From contig NZ_FYEH01000001.1 in assembly GCF_900187945.1 (NCBI RefSeq), positions 1-64,000 of the forward strand: 64,000 bases of DNA, given 5' to 3'. Below, one piece after another: positions 19,503 to 28,178 of this stretch (the stretch's first letter is position 1; every line of letters starts with the position of its first letter). The stretch is from Arboricoccus pini (GTDB lineage Bacteria > Pseudomonadota > Alphaproteobacteria > Geminicoccales > Geminicoccaceae). The translations under genes were made by a program, and so were the position numbers. The notes beneath the pieces were generated by a model. It made no database searches and was not told where the DNA came from. It saw only the letters and a list, made by a program, of their open reading frames with translations.

Positions 19503-21329
19503 TTACTCGACGGTTACCGATTTCGCGAGATTACGTGGCTGGTCGACGTCCGTCCCCTTGGCGACGGCGGTGTGGTAGGCCAGGAGTTGCACGGGCAGGC
19601 TCATGAGAATGGGCGCCACGAACGGATCGACGGCAGGCAGCGTCACGCTGGCCACGGGCAGGTCGCCCATGGCGGCGATCCCGGCCGCGTCCGAAAAGAG
19701 AATGACCTTGCCGCCGCGCGCGGCCACCTCCTGCAGGTTGGAGGCAGTCTTCTCGAAGAGATGATCGGAGGGCGCAACCGCGATCACCGGCACCTCCTCG
19801 TCGACCAACGCGATCGGGCCGTGCTTGAGTTCGCCCGCCGCATAGCCCTCAGCCTTGATATAGCTCACTTCCTTGAGCTTCAGCGCCCCTTCGAGGGCGA
19901 TCGGATACATGGCACCGCGACCGAGATAGAGCACGTAGCCGGCACCGGCCAGCATGGAGGCGATGTCACGAAAGACCTGGTCCTGATCCAGTACCTGCAG
20001 GAGGCGGGCCGGGATCTCGTCCATGGCCTGCATCAGCTGGGCTTCCCGACTGGCTGCGAGGCAACCCCGCTCCCTGGCGGCACCGATCGCCAGGCAGGCA
20101 AGCGTGCTTAGCTGCGTCGTGAAGGCCTTGGTGGAGGCAACGCCGATCTCCGGGCCCGCCAGCGTACGAAGCATGCCATCCGCCTCGCGGGCAGCTGTGC
20201 TCTCGGCGACGTTGACGATGGCAAGCGTCGGCCGCCCTTGCGCCTTGACGTGCCGAAGCGCCGCCAGGGTATCGGCAGTCTCGCCCGACTGGCTGACGAA
20301 GATGCCCAGTTCCCTGGAGGTCATGGGAGTATCGCGATAGCGATATTCCGAGGCGATATCCGTCGAGGTCGGGATGCCGGCCAACTGCTCGAACCAGTAG
20401 CGGGCGGTCATGCAGGCATAGGCGGCGGTGCCGCAGGCCACGAGTTGCAGCCTGGTCTCGGGGTGGGCGAAGTCGAAGGGCAGATCCGGAAGGGCCAGGC
20501 GGTGGCTCGAGGGGTCGGTGAAGGAGCGCAGCGTATCGCCGATCACGGCCGGCTGCTCATGGATCTCCTTTTCCATGTAATGCCGGTGATTGCCCTTGCC
20601 GATCAGCGCGCCGGAGAGCGCCGTCTTTTGGATCTCGCGCGTGACGGGCCGGTCATCGACGTCGACGATGCTGCATCCATGCGGGCTCAAGATGGCGATG
20701 TCGCCCTCCTCGAGGTACTGGATCCGGTCGGTGAGCGGTGCCAGCGCCAGGGCGTCTGAGCCGATGAACATCTCCCCTTCGCCATAGCCGATCGCCAGCG
20801 GCGCGCCGCGCCTTGCCGCCACCAGGAGGTCGCTCCGGCCCTCGAAGAGCATGGCCAGGGCGAAGGCTCCCTTGAGCCGGCGGACCGCCTCGAGTGCCGC
20901 TTCCTTGGGCGGCACTCCGCGGCGAAGGGCTGCACTCAAAAGATGCGGGACGACCTCGGTGTCGGTCTGGGTGGCAAAGCAATGGCCGGCGGCGATCAGC
21001 TCCCGGCGCAACTCGGCGAAATTCTCGATGATACCGTTATGGACGACGGCCACGCCGTCCGCCATGTGCGGATGGGCATTGGCCTCGGTGGGCGCGCCGT
21101 GCGTCGCCCAGCGCGTGTGACCGATGCCGGTTGTGCCGGCCAGCGGCGCCAGCTCCAGCTGCTCTGCCAGCCGATCGAGCTTGCCCTGGGCGCGGCGTCG
21201 CTCGATCGCACCCTCGACCAGCGTCGCGATGCCGGCACTGTCATAACCGCGATATTCCAGGCGCCGGAGGGTTGCGAGGAGCAGGGGAGCCGCCTCGCTT
21301 TGACCGATGACGCCGACGATGCCGCACAT
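19503..21329 (-). CDS. glmS: Glutamine-fructose-6-phosphate aminotransferase (isomerizing)
   Basis: Makes glucosamine 6-phosphate from fructose 6-phosphate and glutamine, the first step to UDP-GlcNAc. 608 residues. The start MCGIVGVIG places Cys at position 2 as the N-terminal nucleophile of the glutaminase domain, which fixes the start at 21329. Class II amidotransferase features GHTRWATHG and HNGIIENF follow. Two SIS domains (about 285-600) include CGTAAYA, SQSGETADTL and ELKHGPIAL; the C-terminus LAKSVTVE is the invariant family ending. It stands alone without glmU, with 150 bp to acvB and 100 bp from terC. Confidence 0.96.
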   Translation of the reverse strand: MCGIVGVIGQSEAAPLLLATLRRLEYRGYDSAGIATLVEGAIERRRAQGKLDRLAEQLELAPLAGTTGIGHTRWATHGAPTEANAHPHMADGVAVVHNGIIENFAELRRELIAAGHCFATQTDTEVVPHLLSAALRRGVPPKEAALEAVRRLKGAFALAMLFEGRSDLLVAARRGAPLAIGYGEGEMFIGSDALALAPLTDRIQYLEEGDIAILSPHGCSIVDVDDRPVTREIQKTALSGALIGKGNHRHYMEKEIHEQPAVIGDTLRSFTDPSSHRLALPDLPFDFAHPETRLQLVACGTAAYACMTARYWFEQLAGIPTSTDIASEYRYRDTPMTSRELGIFVSQSGETADTLAALRHVKAQGRPTLAIVNVAESTAAREADGMLRTLAGPEIGVASTKAFTTQLSTLACLAIGAARERGCLAASREAQLMQAMDEIPARLLQVLDQDQVFRDIASMLAGAGYVLYLGRGAMYPIALEGALKLKEVSYIKAEGYAAGELKHGPIALVDEEVPVIAVAPSDHLFEKTASNLQEVAARGGKVILFSDAAGIAAMGDLPVASVTLPAVDPFVAPILMSLPVQLLAYHTAVAKGTDVDQPRNLAKSVTVE

Positions 21330-21431
21330 GGCGAAGATTCCCGCACGCAGATGACTTGAACCATTGATAGAAGGTCTTTGGGCCACACCGCGAGGACCGA
21401 CGCGCGGGCAAGGGTATCGTGGCCGCGTTTC

Positions 21432-22994
21432 TCAGCCGGCCATCGGCTTGCCTTCCTCGGCACGGGCTGCCGGATCGAGCGCACGGATCAGAACCTTGCC
21501 GATGCGCCGCCGCTCCATGGTCTCGATGCTGAAGCGGATGCCGTCGCGTTCGAGGACCTCGGCCGCCTTCGGCATGCGTCCCAATTCCCAAAGAAGATAG
21601 CCGCCGATCGTGGCGTAGCGCCCGCTCTGACCGAGCCGAGGCCGGTTCAGCGCCTGGGCGACATCGGCGATCGGCGTCTGGCCCTCGACCAGGATGGTGC
21701 CGTCACCCATATGGCTGATGCCGCCCGCCACCTGCTCGTCCTCGGCAAGGTCGCCGGCGATGGCCGCGAAGATATCGGTCGAGGTGACGATGCCCTCGAT
21801 GGCGCCATGCTCGTCGACCACGACGGCGAACCGGCTGCCGGTTTCGCGAAAAAGGTCGATCAGGCGGATGACGGTCAGGCGGTCATGGACGATGAGCGGC
21901 GGCTCCACCAAGGTCTCGATGCGCGCGTGGGGTTCGTTCAGCAGGCGGCTCAGGACTTCCTTGGTCTCCACCATGCCCAACAGCCGATCCAGGCTTCCAC
22001 GGCCCACAAGGCAGCGCGTCCGGCCAGTCGATGCCGCCCGTCTGCCCTCCTCGGCCAGGGGCCGGTCGGCATCGATCCAGAAGATCTCGTGGCAGGGTGT
22101 CATGATGGCCACCACCGATTTCTCGGCCAGACCGAACACGCCCTCGATCATCGCCCGCTCGGCATCGCCGAACTCCGCTGGGCCGTCGCCGCCGACATTG
22201 CTGATCGTATCGTCGTTGCTGATCGAGCCCGCAGAGCCGCCCAGGAGCCGGCGGACGGCATCGGTGGTGCGCAGGCGCATGGGCAGGCGGGCCAGCGTCC
22301 GTCGCCGCTTGGCGCCCACCATCTGGTTGAAGAATTCGATCAGGATCGAGAAGCCGATGGCGGCGTAGAGATAGCCCTTGGGCACGTGATAGCCAAAGCC
22401 CTCGGCCAGGAGGCTGAAGCCGATCAGTAGGAGGAAGCCCAGGCACAGCATGACGACAGTCGGATGGCGGCCGACGAAGCTGGTGAGCGGCCTGCTCGCC
22501 GCGATCATGATGGTCATGGCGACGATGACGGCGGTCATCATCACCCAGAGCTGGTCGATCATGCCGACAGCGGTGATGATGGAATCGAGTGAGAACACCG
22601 CATCCAGGGCCAGGATCTGGACGATGACTATCCAGAAGATGGCACGTGAGCCGCCGCCCTCCGCTCCATGATGGCCCTCCAGCCGCTCGTGGATCTCCAA
22701 GGTCGCCTTGATAAGGAGAAAGAAGCCGCCGCCGACCAGGATGAGATCGCGCCACGAGAAGGCATAGGGACCCAGTTCCAGGACCGGCTGGGTGAGGCCG
22801 ATAATCCAGGAGAGGCCGGCCAGGAGGATCAGCGCCAGCCCGAGGCCAAGCAGGCGTGCCTTGTCGCGCTGGTGTGCGGGCAGCTTGTCCGCGAGGACGG
22901 CGATGAAGAGGAGATTGTCGATGCCGAGGACGACCTCGAGCACGATCAAGGTGGTCAATCCGGCAAGGATGCCCGGATCGAGGATGGCTTCCAT
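21432..22994 (-). CDS. TerC-family membrane protein with CBS and CorC/HlyC domains
   Basis: 520-residue inner-membrane protein similar in layout to E. coli YoaE/YegH. Residues 1-235 form a TerC domain with about seven helices and family acidic motifs LEVVLGIDNLLFI and VFSLDSIITAVGM, thought to line a metal pathway. A CBS pair (about 300-420, IMTPCHEIFWIDAD, VVDEHGAIEGIVTSTDIFAAI) and a CorC/HlyC domain (about 430-505) follow. Likely a metal-ion exporter or envelope metal-homeostasis protein; the substrate is unknown. A small XRE regulator lies 42 bp upstream on the same strand. Confidence 0.9.
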   Translation of the reverse strand: MEAILDPGILAGLTTLIVLEVVLGIDNLLFIAVLADKLPAHQRDKARLLGLGLALILLAGLSWIIGLTQPVLELGPYAFSWRDLILVGGGFFLLIKATLEIHERLEGHHGAEGGGSRAIFWIVIVQILALDAVFSLDSIITAVGMIDQLWVMMTAVIVAMTIMIAASRPLTSFVGRHPTVVMLCLGFLLLIGFSLLAEGFGYHVPKGYLYAAIGFSILIEFFNQMVGAKRRRTLARLPMRLRTTDAVRRLLGGSAGSISNDDTISNVGGDGPAEFGDAERAMIEGVFGLAEKSVVAIMTPCHEIFWIDADRPLAEEGRRAASTGRTRCLVGRGSLDRLLGMVETKEVLSRLLNEPHARIETLVEPPLIVHDRLTVIRLIDLFRETGSRFAVVVDEHGAIEGIVTSTDIFAAIAGDLAEDEQVAGGISHMGDGTILVEGQTPIADVAQALNRPRLGQSGRYATIGGYLLWELGRMPKAAEVLERDGIRFSIETMERRRIGKVLIRALDPAARAEEGKPMAG

Positions 22995-23036
22995 AGGGTC
23001 CGTCAGGCTGCGGCGGCTAGAGGCAAGGTTGTCAGG

Positions 23037-23342
23037 TCAGGCGCAATCATGGCCGGTCAAGCGCAGATAGACGCCGATGCCGAGGTGGGCATCGGCCAGG
23101 AAGCCCACGCCGGCACCTACGAGGGCGGCGACGATGAGGGCCTGCGTGCTGCCATGCAGGCGATGCCGCGCATTCTCGAAATCGCGGATGGTCGCCCGCG
23201 CGACCCGCGCCTCGTTGGCCAGATGCTGCTGCGTCCAGTTGAGAAGTGCCCGCGCGGCACGGCATTGCTCGGGACGCAACACCAAGGCCGCACCATTAAA
23301 TTTCTGCCCCGAATCATTGATATCACCCAACATGGGCGACAT
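23037..23342 (-). CDS. Small XRE-type helix-turn-helix regulator
   Basis: About 100 residues. The core resembles the widespread alphaproteobacterial small HTH_3 regulators: RAARALLNWTQQHLANEARVARATIRDFEN, cited here as RAARALLNWTQQHLA followed by RATIRDFEN, then the ALVGAGVGFL tail. The start is uncertain: ATG at 23342 or 23333 avoids reading into the divergent DedA gene, whereas the frame stays open to 23468. It lies 42 bp upstream of the TerC gene and may regulate it. Nothing suggests phage origin. Confidence 0.65.
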   Translation of the reverse strand: MSPMLGDINDSGQKFNGAALVLRPEQCRAARALLNWTQQHLANEARVARATIRDFENARHRLHGSTQALIVAALVGAGVGFLADAHLGIGVYLRLTGHDCA

Positions 23343-23436
23343 TTGGGCAGACCACCCAAGCCCGGCAAGATGCCGTCCGCGGAAATTGCCCAGTCGTTTC
23401 CGGCAGCGGGTCGATCCAACCTTCATTGAGCCATGC

Positions 23437-23967
23437 ATGAGCTTTGCCGACGTCAGCGACATGATCACCGCCTTCGTCCGCCTCCATCAGGGCTGGACGG
23501 CACCCATCGTCTTTCTCCTGGCTTTTGGCGAATCGATCGCCTTTCTCTCGATCCTCATTCCAGCGACGGTCATTCTCCTGGCCGTGGGTGCCTTGATCGG
23601 GCAGGCGAATCTGCCTTTCCTGCCCATCTGGTTGGCGGCGGTTCTGGGCGCCACACTCGGCGACTGGCTGTCCTACTGGGTGGGCGATCGCTACAAGGAA
23701 GGCGTGGCCAGGATGTGGCCGCTCAGCAGGACACCCGAGCTTTTGCCGCGCGGCTATGCCTTTTTTCAACGCTATGGCTGGCTTGGCGTCTTCGGTGGCC
23801 GCTTTCTCGGGCCGCTGCGGGCAAGCGTGCCGCTCGTGGCCGGGATCTGCGCCATGCCGTTCTGGCCCTTCCAGACGGCGAACCTGTTCTCCGCCGTCCT
23901 TTGGGCCTTCCTGATGCTGGCACCTGGCGCCTACGGCATCGGCTGGCTCGAGGGCTGGCTTGGCTAG
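23437..23967 (+). CDS. DedA-family membrane protein
   Basis: 176-residue member of the DedA/SNARE-associated (PF09335) family, recently implicated in undecaprenyl-phosphate and phospholipid scrambling. Family features are the N-terminal FGESIAFLSILIPATVIL, the reentrant-loop segment ATLGDWLSYWVGDRYKEG, and FFQRYGWLGVFGGRFLGPLRASVPLVAG, which carries the conserved FxRFxPxxR-like motif as GGRFLGPLRA. ATG at 23437 is chosen because the family similarity begins there; the frame continues upstream without resemblance. It points away from the XRE gene. Confidence 0.85.
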   Translation: MSFADVSDMITAFVRLHQGWTAPIVFLLAFGESIAFLSILIPATVILLAVGALIGQANLPFLPIWLAAVLGATLGDWLSYWVGDRYKEGVARMWPLSRTPELLPRGYAFFQRYGWLGVFGGRFLGPLRASVPLVAGICAMPFWPFQTANLFSAVLWAFLMLAPGAYGIGWLEGWLG

Positions 23968-24007
23968 CCTCGGCTCATGCAGCGCGACGCGCAGTAGCCC
24001 AATAACT

Positions 24008-24793
24008 TCAAGAGCGGCGGGTCGTGGCCAGGAGGTGGACGGCCTGGGCGCGGTTGCGCACCGAGAGCTTGTCGAAGAGGTTGCGCAGATGGAACTTCAC
24101 GGTATTGGGCGAAAGGTTGAAGGCGCGCGCCAGTTCGGCGTTGGTGCGGCCGCTGGAGAGTGCTTCCAGCATCTGCTGCTCGCGCGGGCTGAGTGTCGAG
24201 AGCGGATTGTCGAGCGTACGCCTGGCACCGATCGGAAAGACCATCTGGCCTCCGGCGACCGCCGCCACGGCTTCGAGAAGCTTTTCCGGCGGCTCCGTCT
24301 TGCTGACGAAGGCGGCACCGCCCAGGCGCATGACGATGGCCGGTACGTCCGGGTCCGGACTGCCAGTATAGACGATGATCGGCGGCGCGCCCGGTCGCTC
24401 GCGGAGTGCTTCCAGAACGCCCCTGCCATCCATGAACGGCATCGACCAGCCGGTCACCAGCACGTCGCAGCGCAGGCGCTCCAGCGCGTTCATCAACCGC
24501 TCACCATCGGTGGCGACGAAGGCGATGGCAAAGCGCGCATCCTTGGCGATGACGCTCTTCAGGCCGGTCTGGACGATGGGGCTCTTGTCGACGATCGCCA
24601 CCGCGATCGGCGTCTCGCCGGGACGAGGCGTCTCGTCAGCGTGCCGGGCATCGGGCTTGCCCGTAGCGCGAGAGGAGGCGTGCTGCAGGCTGGCCTCCTC
24701 CCGCGCGAGCGGCAGGCCTGCAAATTCCGCAGAGCCGAGCGAACCTGGATCGCTCAACGTCGTCCACCCTCCTGATCGCCCGGCACCGGTCAT
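24008..24793 (-). CDS. LuxR-type response regulator with degenerate receiver
   Basis: 261 residues: an unstructured N-terminal 60, a receiver-like domain (about 63-180) and a LuxR helix-turn-helix (about 197-255; LSPREQQMLEALSSGRTNAELA, NLSPNTVKFHLRNLF, cited in parts). The receiver has lost key phosphorylation chemistry. The acidic pair is Asp69-Lys70 instead of two acids, and the position of the phospho-acceptor Asp is Gly115 (DVLVTGWSMP). Thr143 and Lys165 are kept. The HTH is intact, so it probably binds DNA without aspartyl phosphorylation. No histidine kinase is adjacent. It is divergent from the acyl-CoA dehydrogenase operon, a plausible target. Confidence 0.82.
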   Translation of the reverse strand: MTGAGRSGGWTTLSDPGSLGSAEFAGLPLAREEASLQHASSRATGKPDARHADETPRPGETPIAVAIVDKSPIVQTGLKSVIAKDARFAIAFVATDGERLMNALERLRCDVLVTGWSMPFMDGRGVLEALRERPGAPPIIVYTGSPDPDVPAIVMRLGGAAFVSKTEPPEKLLEAVAAVAGGQMVFPIGARRTLDNPLSTLSPREQQMLEALSSGRTNAELARAFNLSPNTVKFHLRNLFDKLSVRNRAQAVHLLATTRRS

Positions 24794-24928
24794 GGGCCGC
24801 GGCCTCGTTTTCTGTCTGGTCGCCTGTCATGGCGGCTCTTTTCTGATTATTCCTATAGCACCACTTGCTGGCGCCGTGGGCGGATTTGCCTGCGGCTTAT
24901 GTACACTGCCCCGTTGGAAGGGGTGGAT

Positions 24929-24953
24929 GGAACGCCTCGGCCCGGATGCCGTT
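24929..24953 (+). promoter_or_regulatory. EcfG (general stress) type promoter
   Basis: GGAAC at 24929-24933, a 16-nt spacer and CGTT at 24950-24953 exactly match the alphaproteobacterial general-stress sigma consensus GGAAC-N16/17-CGTT. It lies just before the acyl-CoA dehydrogenase gene; transcription would begin near 24960, favouring the in-frame ATG at 24980 as translation start. Its use is inferred; no phyR, nepR or ecfG is in the window. Confidence 0.5.
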
Positions 24954-24967
24954 CATGAAGGGCATCA

Positions 24968-26122
24968 ATGAGGCCCTCCATGCAGCATCCAGTTTCTTCT
25001 CTGCGCGCGAGCCCGGCCGTCGACGAGTGGCAAGCCGCAGCGCGGCATGTGGCTGAGGCGGCGATGGCGGGTGCCGCCGAGCTCGATCAAGGAGGTGCTT
25101 TCCCGGCGGCCGAGGTCGCGGCGCTGGCGCGAGAGGGTCTGCTGCTGGCGCCCTTTCCAGTCGCCGCAGGCGGGGCAGGGCTCTGGGGCGGCGCCGCGCA
25201 GTCCACGGTTTGCGCGATCCTGCGCATCATCGGCCGCGGCAGCCTGCCGCTCGGTCGCCTTTATGAGGGCCACGTCAACGCCGCGGGCCTGATCGCCCGC
25301 TATGGCAACCAGGACCAGATCCGTCGCTTCGCCGCCGCCGCTCGCGATGGCGCACTCTTTGGCGTCTGGAACACCGAGCCCGCGAATGACGGGCTCGTGC
25401 TCTACCGCGACGGCGAGGGCTGGCGCCTCGAAGGCAGGAAGATCCTGGCCTCCGGGGCCGGCTGGGTCGAGCGGCCCCTGGTGACGGCGCGGCTGGCCGG
25501 GGAGGGTGTCGTCATGGTCATCCCCAAGGTCCAGCCCGGCACGCGCGCCGATCTCTCCGCCTGGCAGGTGCAGGGCATGCGCGCCTCCGCCACGGGCAGC
25601 CTCGACTTTACCGGCATGGCGGTCGACTCCTACGAAATCCTGGGCCGGCCTGGCGACTATGTCCGGCAGCCGGCTTTCTCCGGGGGCGCCTGGCGCTTTG
25701 CCGCGGTCCAGACCGGTGGCATCGAGGCCGTCGTCGATGCGATGCGCGCCCATCTCGTGGATGCCGGCCGGCTGGGCGATCCGCACCAGCAGGCAAGATT
25801 GAGCGAGGCCGCCATGGCCGCCATGGCCGCCAGGCTCTGGGTGGAGCGGGCAGCCGCCTTCGCCGAGGCGGAGGGCAACGAGACCGCAAGCGTGGTGGCC
25901 CTGGTCAACCTGGCGAGGCTGGCCGTGGAGCAAGCGGGGTTGGAGGTCATCCATCTGGCTCAGCGCTCCGTCGGCCTTGCAAGTTTCCTCGAAGGGCGGC
26001 CCCTGGAGCGCCTGATGCGCGACCTTGCCGTTTATCTTCGCCAGCCCAAGCCCGACGAGGCGAAAGTCACCGCCTCCATTCACGTGGGCGCCGCGCCCGG
26101 CAGCATCGGCGATCTCTGGTGA
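24968..26122 (+). CDS. Acyl-CoA dehydrogenase-like flavoprotein
   Basis: 384-residue protein with the acyl-CoA dehydrogenase fold: an N-terminal helical domain, a middle beta domain around FGVWNTEPANDG and LEGRKILASGAGWV, and a C-terminal helical domain. It is more like the DszC/monooxygenase-type branch than fatty-acid enzymes, and I cannot point to the usual catalytic Glu. ATG at 24968 has AAGGG 5 nt upstream; ATG at 24980 suits the EcfG-type promoter better. The stop overlaps the methyltransferase start as GTGA. In many bacteria such a pair is accompanied by a PIG-L deacetylase and a glycosyltransferase; neither directly follows here. The substrate is unknown. Confidence 0.72.
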   Translation: MRPSMQHPVSSLRASPAVDEWQAAARHVAEAAMAGAAELDQGGAFPAAEVAALAREGLLLAPFPVAAGGAGLWGGAAQSTVCAILRIIGRGSLPLGRLYEGHVNAAGLIARYGNQDQIRRFAAAARDGALFGVWNTEPANDGLVLYRDGEGWRLEGRKILASGAGWVERPLVTARLAGEGVVMVIPKVQPGTRADLSAWQVQGMRASATGSLDFTGMAVDSYEILGRPGDYVRQPAFSGGAWRFAAVQTGGIEAVVDAMRAHLVDAGRLGDPHQQARLSEAAMAAMAARLWVERAAAFAEAEGNETASVVALVNLARLAVEQAGLEVIHLAQRSVGLASFLEGRPLERLMRDLAVYLRQPKPDEAKVTASIHVGAAPGSIGDLW

Positions 26123-26706
26123 GTTGCCCCGCCCAGTCCCTCCCGGCCGGCTATTTCGAGCGGCTTTATGCCGACCAGGAAGATCCCTGGTCCTTCGCCA
26201 CCAGCCCCTATGAGCAGGCCAAGTACGCGGCGACCCTGGCGGCCCTACCGCAGCGGCATTATGCGAGCGGGCTCGAGATCGGCTGCTCGATCGGGGTGCT
26301 CACTCGTCAGCTGGCCGAGCATTGTCAAAGTCTTTTGGCCATTGATGCCGCTGAGGCGGCCTTGGCGAGGGCAAGGCGGCGCAACGCCGATCGGCAAAAC
26401 GTCACCTTCGCGCGGCTGACGGTGCCGGACGAGCGCCCGGAGGGCAGCTTTGATCTGATCGTGCTCTCCGAGGTCGTCTATTATTGGAACCTCGTCGACA
26501 TCCAGCGCGTGGCGGCGCTCGTCGAGGCCTCCCTCCTGCCGGGCGGCAGCGTCATCCTGGTGCACTGGATCAAGCCCACCGACTATCCCTTGAGCGGCGA
26601 TCAGGCCGTGGAGGCATTCCTGCAGGCGACCGCGGGCTTCCTCAGTCCGGTCCGCCAGGCACGGGAGGAGAACTACCGGCTGGATCTTCTGATCCGCAGG
26701 GGCTAG
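26119..26706 (+). CDS. NodS-like SAM-dependent methyltransferase
   Basis: 195-residue class I methyltransferase. The N-terminal YFERLYADQEDPWSFATSPYE is characteristic of the NodS-related family, followed by the SAM-binding motif GLEIGCSIGVLT (about 52-63) and FDLIVLSEVVYYW (about 113-125). NodS N-methylates the deacetylated glucosamine of Nod factors, but the wider family is common in non-nodulating bacteria, so the name is structural only. It starts with GTG overlapping the stop of the acyl-CoA dehydrogenase-like gene and must be coupled to it. Confidence 0.82.
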   Translation: MSCPAQSLPAGYFERLYADQEDPWSFATSPYEQAKYAATLAALPQRHYASGLEIGCSIGVLTRQLAEHCQSLLAIDAAEAALARARRRNADRQNVTFARLTVPDERPEGSFDLIVLSEVVYYWNLVDIQRVAALVEASLLPGGSVILVHWIKPTDYPLSGDQAVEAFLQATAGFLSPVRQAREENYRLDLLIRRG

Positions 26707-26740
26707 GAGCCGCTGCTGAGATATCGGCTTGAAACGACAA

Positions 26741-26764
26741 GGCCAGCCGGATCGAGAGCTGGCC
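26741..26764 (+). terminator. Hairpin after the methyltransferase gene
   Basis: Perfect 7-bp stem GGCCAGC/GCTGGCC with a 10-nt loop, between the methyltransferase stop and the MFS start. No T-run; may instead attenuate read-through into the carrier gene. Confidence 0.35.
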
Positions 26765-26774
26765 AAATGGCGAG

Positions 26775-28178
26775 GTGGCGTTGAGCGAGGCGGGAGTGCG
26801 GGGGCGATGGTCGGATTTGCTGCGGCCACCCTATGTCCTGCCGGCACTGACCTTATGCCTTGGCGAGGGCATCTACGCGCTCAACACTTTTCTCGTCTCG
26901 ACGGCCCTGCCATCGGCCGTGGTCGAGTTGCGCGGGGTCGAGCTCATAAGCTGGGCCTTCACCCTTTACCTGACGGCCGCCATCGTCGGCGGTGCCTCGG
27001 CCGGTTTTCTCAAGCAGATGCTGGGTGCCAGGGTTTCGCTGCTGGCGGCGGGCCTGCTCTTCGCACTCGGCACGCTGCTGGCGGCGTCCGCCACCTCGAT
27101 GCCGCAGGTCCTGGCGGGACGGCTGTTCCAAGGTGCCGGTGAGGGCGTGATCGCCGCTACCTGCTACGCGCTTGCAGCCGAGCTCTTCCCGCGCACGCTG
27201 CTCCCCAAGATGTTCGGCGCGCTTGCCGTCATGTGGGCCTCCTCCGCTTTCGGCGGTCCCTTGATCGCGGGCCTGCTCACCGAATGGCTGTCCTGGCGCG
27301 CGGCCTTCCTCGTAAATATTCCCCTGATCCTCATCTTTTTGGGCCTCGTCGCCGGCACGCTGCCGGCTTCCGGAAGGACCGACCGGCCGGCCCCGCCGCC
27401 CTTCGTCAGGCTGGGTCTTATCGGCCTCGGCATCATGGCGATCGCCCTCGCCAGCCGGACTCAGCATGTGGCACTGACCCTGTTGCTGATGGCGGCAGCG
27501 GCGCTGCTGCTGGCGGCTGTGCTGCTGCTCGATCGGCGGCAGGCCAACCGTCTCTTTCCGCAGGGCGCCTTCGGTACCCGCTCCACCCTGGGCGCTGCGT
27601 TCTGGGTCGTGCTCCTGATGCCCGTTGCCCAGGCCGCCACGACCGTCTACCTGCCCTTGTTTTTGCAGGCGGGCTGGGGCTGGCGGCCGACCTATGCGGG
27701 CGCGCTCTCGGCCCTGATGGCGCTCTCCTGGAGCATCTTCGCGATCCTGGTGGCGAACCTGACGAGCGGGCGGTGGCCGGTTCGCTTCATCCGACTTGGC
27801 CCCATCCTCGTGGCCGTCGCCCTGCTGGCCCAAGCCTTTGCCTTGCCGGCGGGCCTTCCCTGGCTCGTGGCCCTGGCCCAGATCGTCATCGGTGCCGGCT
27901 TCGGAGTCAATTGGGGCTTTATCAGCCAGGCGGTCATGGAGGCCGCCGATCCGGCCGAGACGGACATGGCCTCGGGCCTCCTGCCGACCGTGCAGTCGGC
28001 CGGTTATGCGATCGGCGCGGCACTGGCCGGCGTTATTGCCGGTATGGCGGGCCTGGGCGAGCAGCTTGATATCGCCACCATGGAGCGCTCCGCATTCTGG
28101 ATCTTCGGCCTGCACGGCCTCATGGCCGTGCCCGCCATCCTGCTGGCCCGTCGTGTCGTCATTCGCAAGTTGGCCTAA
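26775..28178 (+). CDS. Major facilitator superfamily transporter
   Basis: 467-residue inner-membrane carrier with about 14 hydrophobic helices, resembling the drug:H+ antiporter-2 group. Near the N-terminus LCLGEGIYALNTFLVSTALPSAVVEL and the helix 4 region VLAGRLFQGAGEGVIAATCYAL (cited by LAGRLFQGAGEG) are typical. Export of a drug or metabolite is likely; the substrate cannot be read from the sequence. Start is GTG at 26775, but TTG at 26781 has GAGG 5 nt upstream and may be the real one. Its last 20 bp overlap the 3' end of the convergent glycosyltransferase-like gene. Confidence 0.82.
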   Translation: MALSEAGVRGRWSDLLRPPYVLPALTLCLGEGIYALNTFLVSTALPSAVVELRGVELISWAFTLYLTAAIVGGASAGFLKQMLGARVSLLAAGLLFALGTLLAASATSMPQVLAGRLFQGAGEGVIAATCYALAAELFPRTLLPKMFGALAVMWASSAFGGPLIAGLLTEWLSWRAAFLVNIPLILIFLGLVAGTLPASGRTDRPAPPPFVRLGLIGLGIMAIALASRTQHVALTLLLMAAAALLLAAVLLLDRRQANRLFPQGAFGTRSTLGAAFWVVLLMPVAQAATTVYLPLFLQAGWGWRPTYAGALSALMALSWSIFAILVANLTSGRWPVRFIRLGPILVAVALLAQAFALPAGLPWLVALAQIVIGAGFGVNWGFISQAVMEAADPAETDMASGLLPTVQSAGYAIGAALAGVIAGMAGLGEQLDIATMERSAFWIFGLHGLMAVPAILLARRVVIRKLA

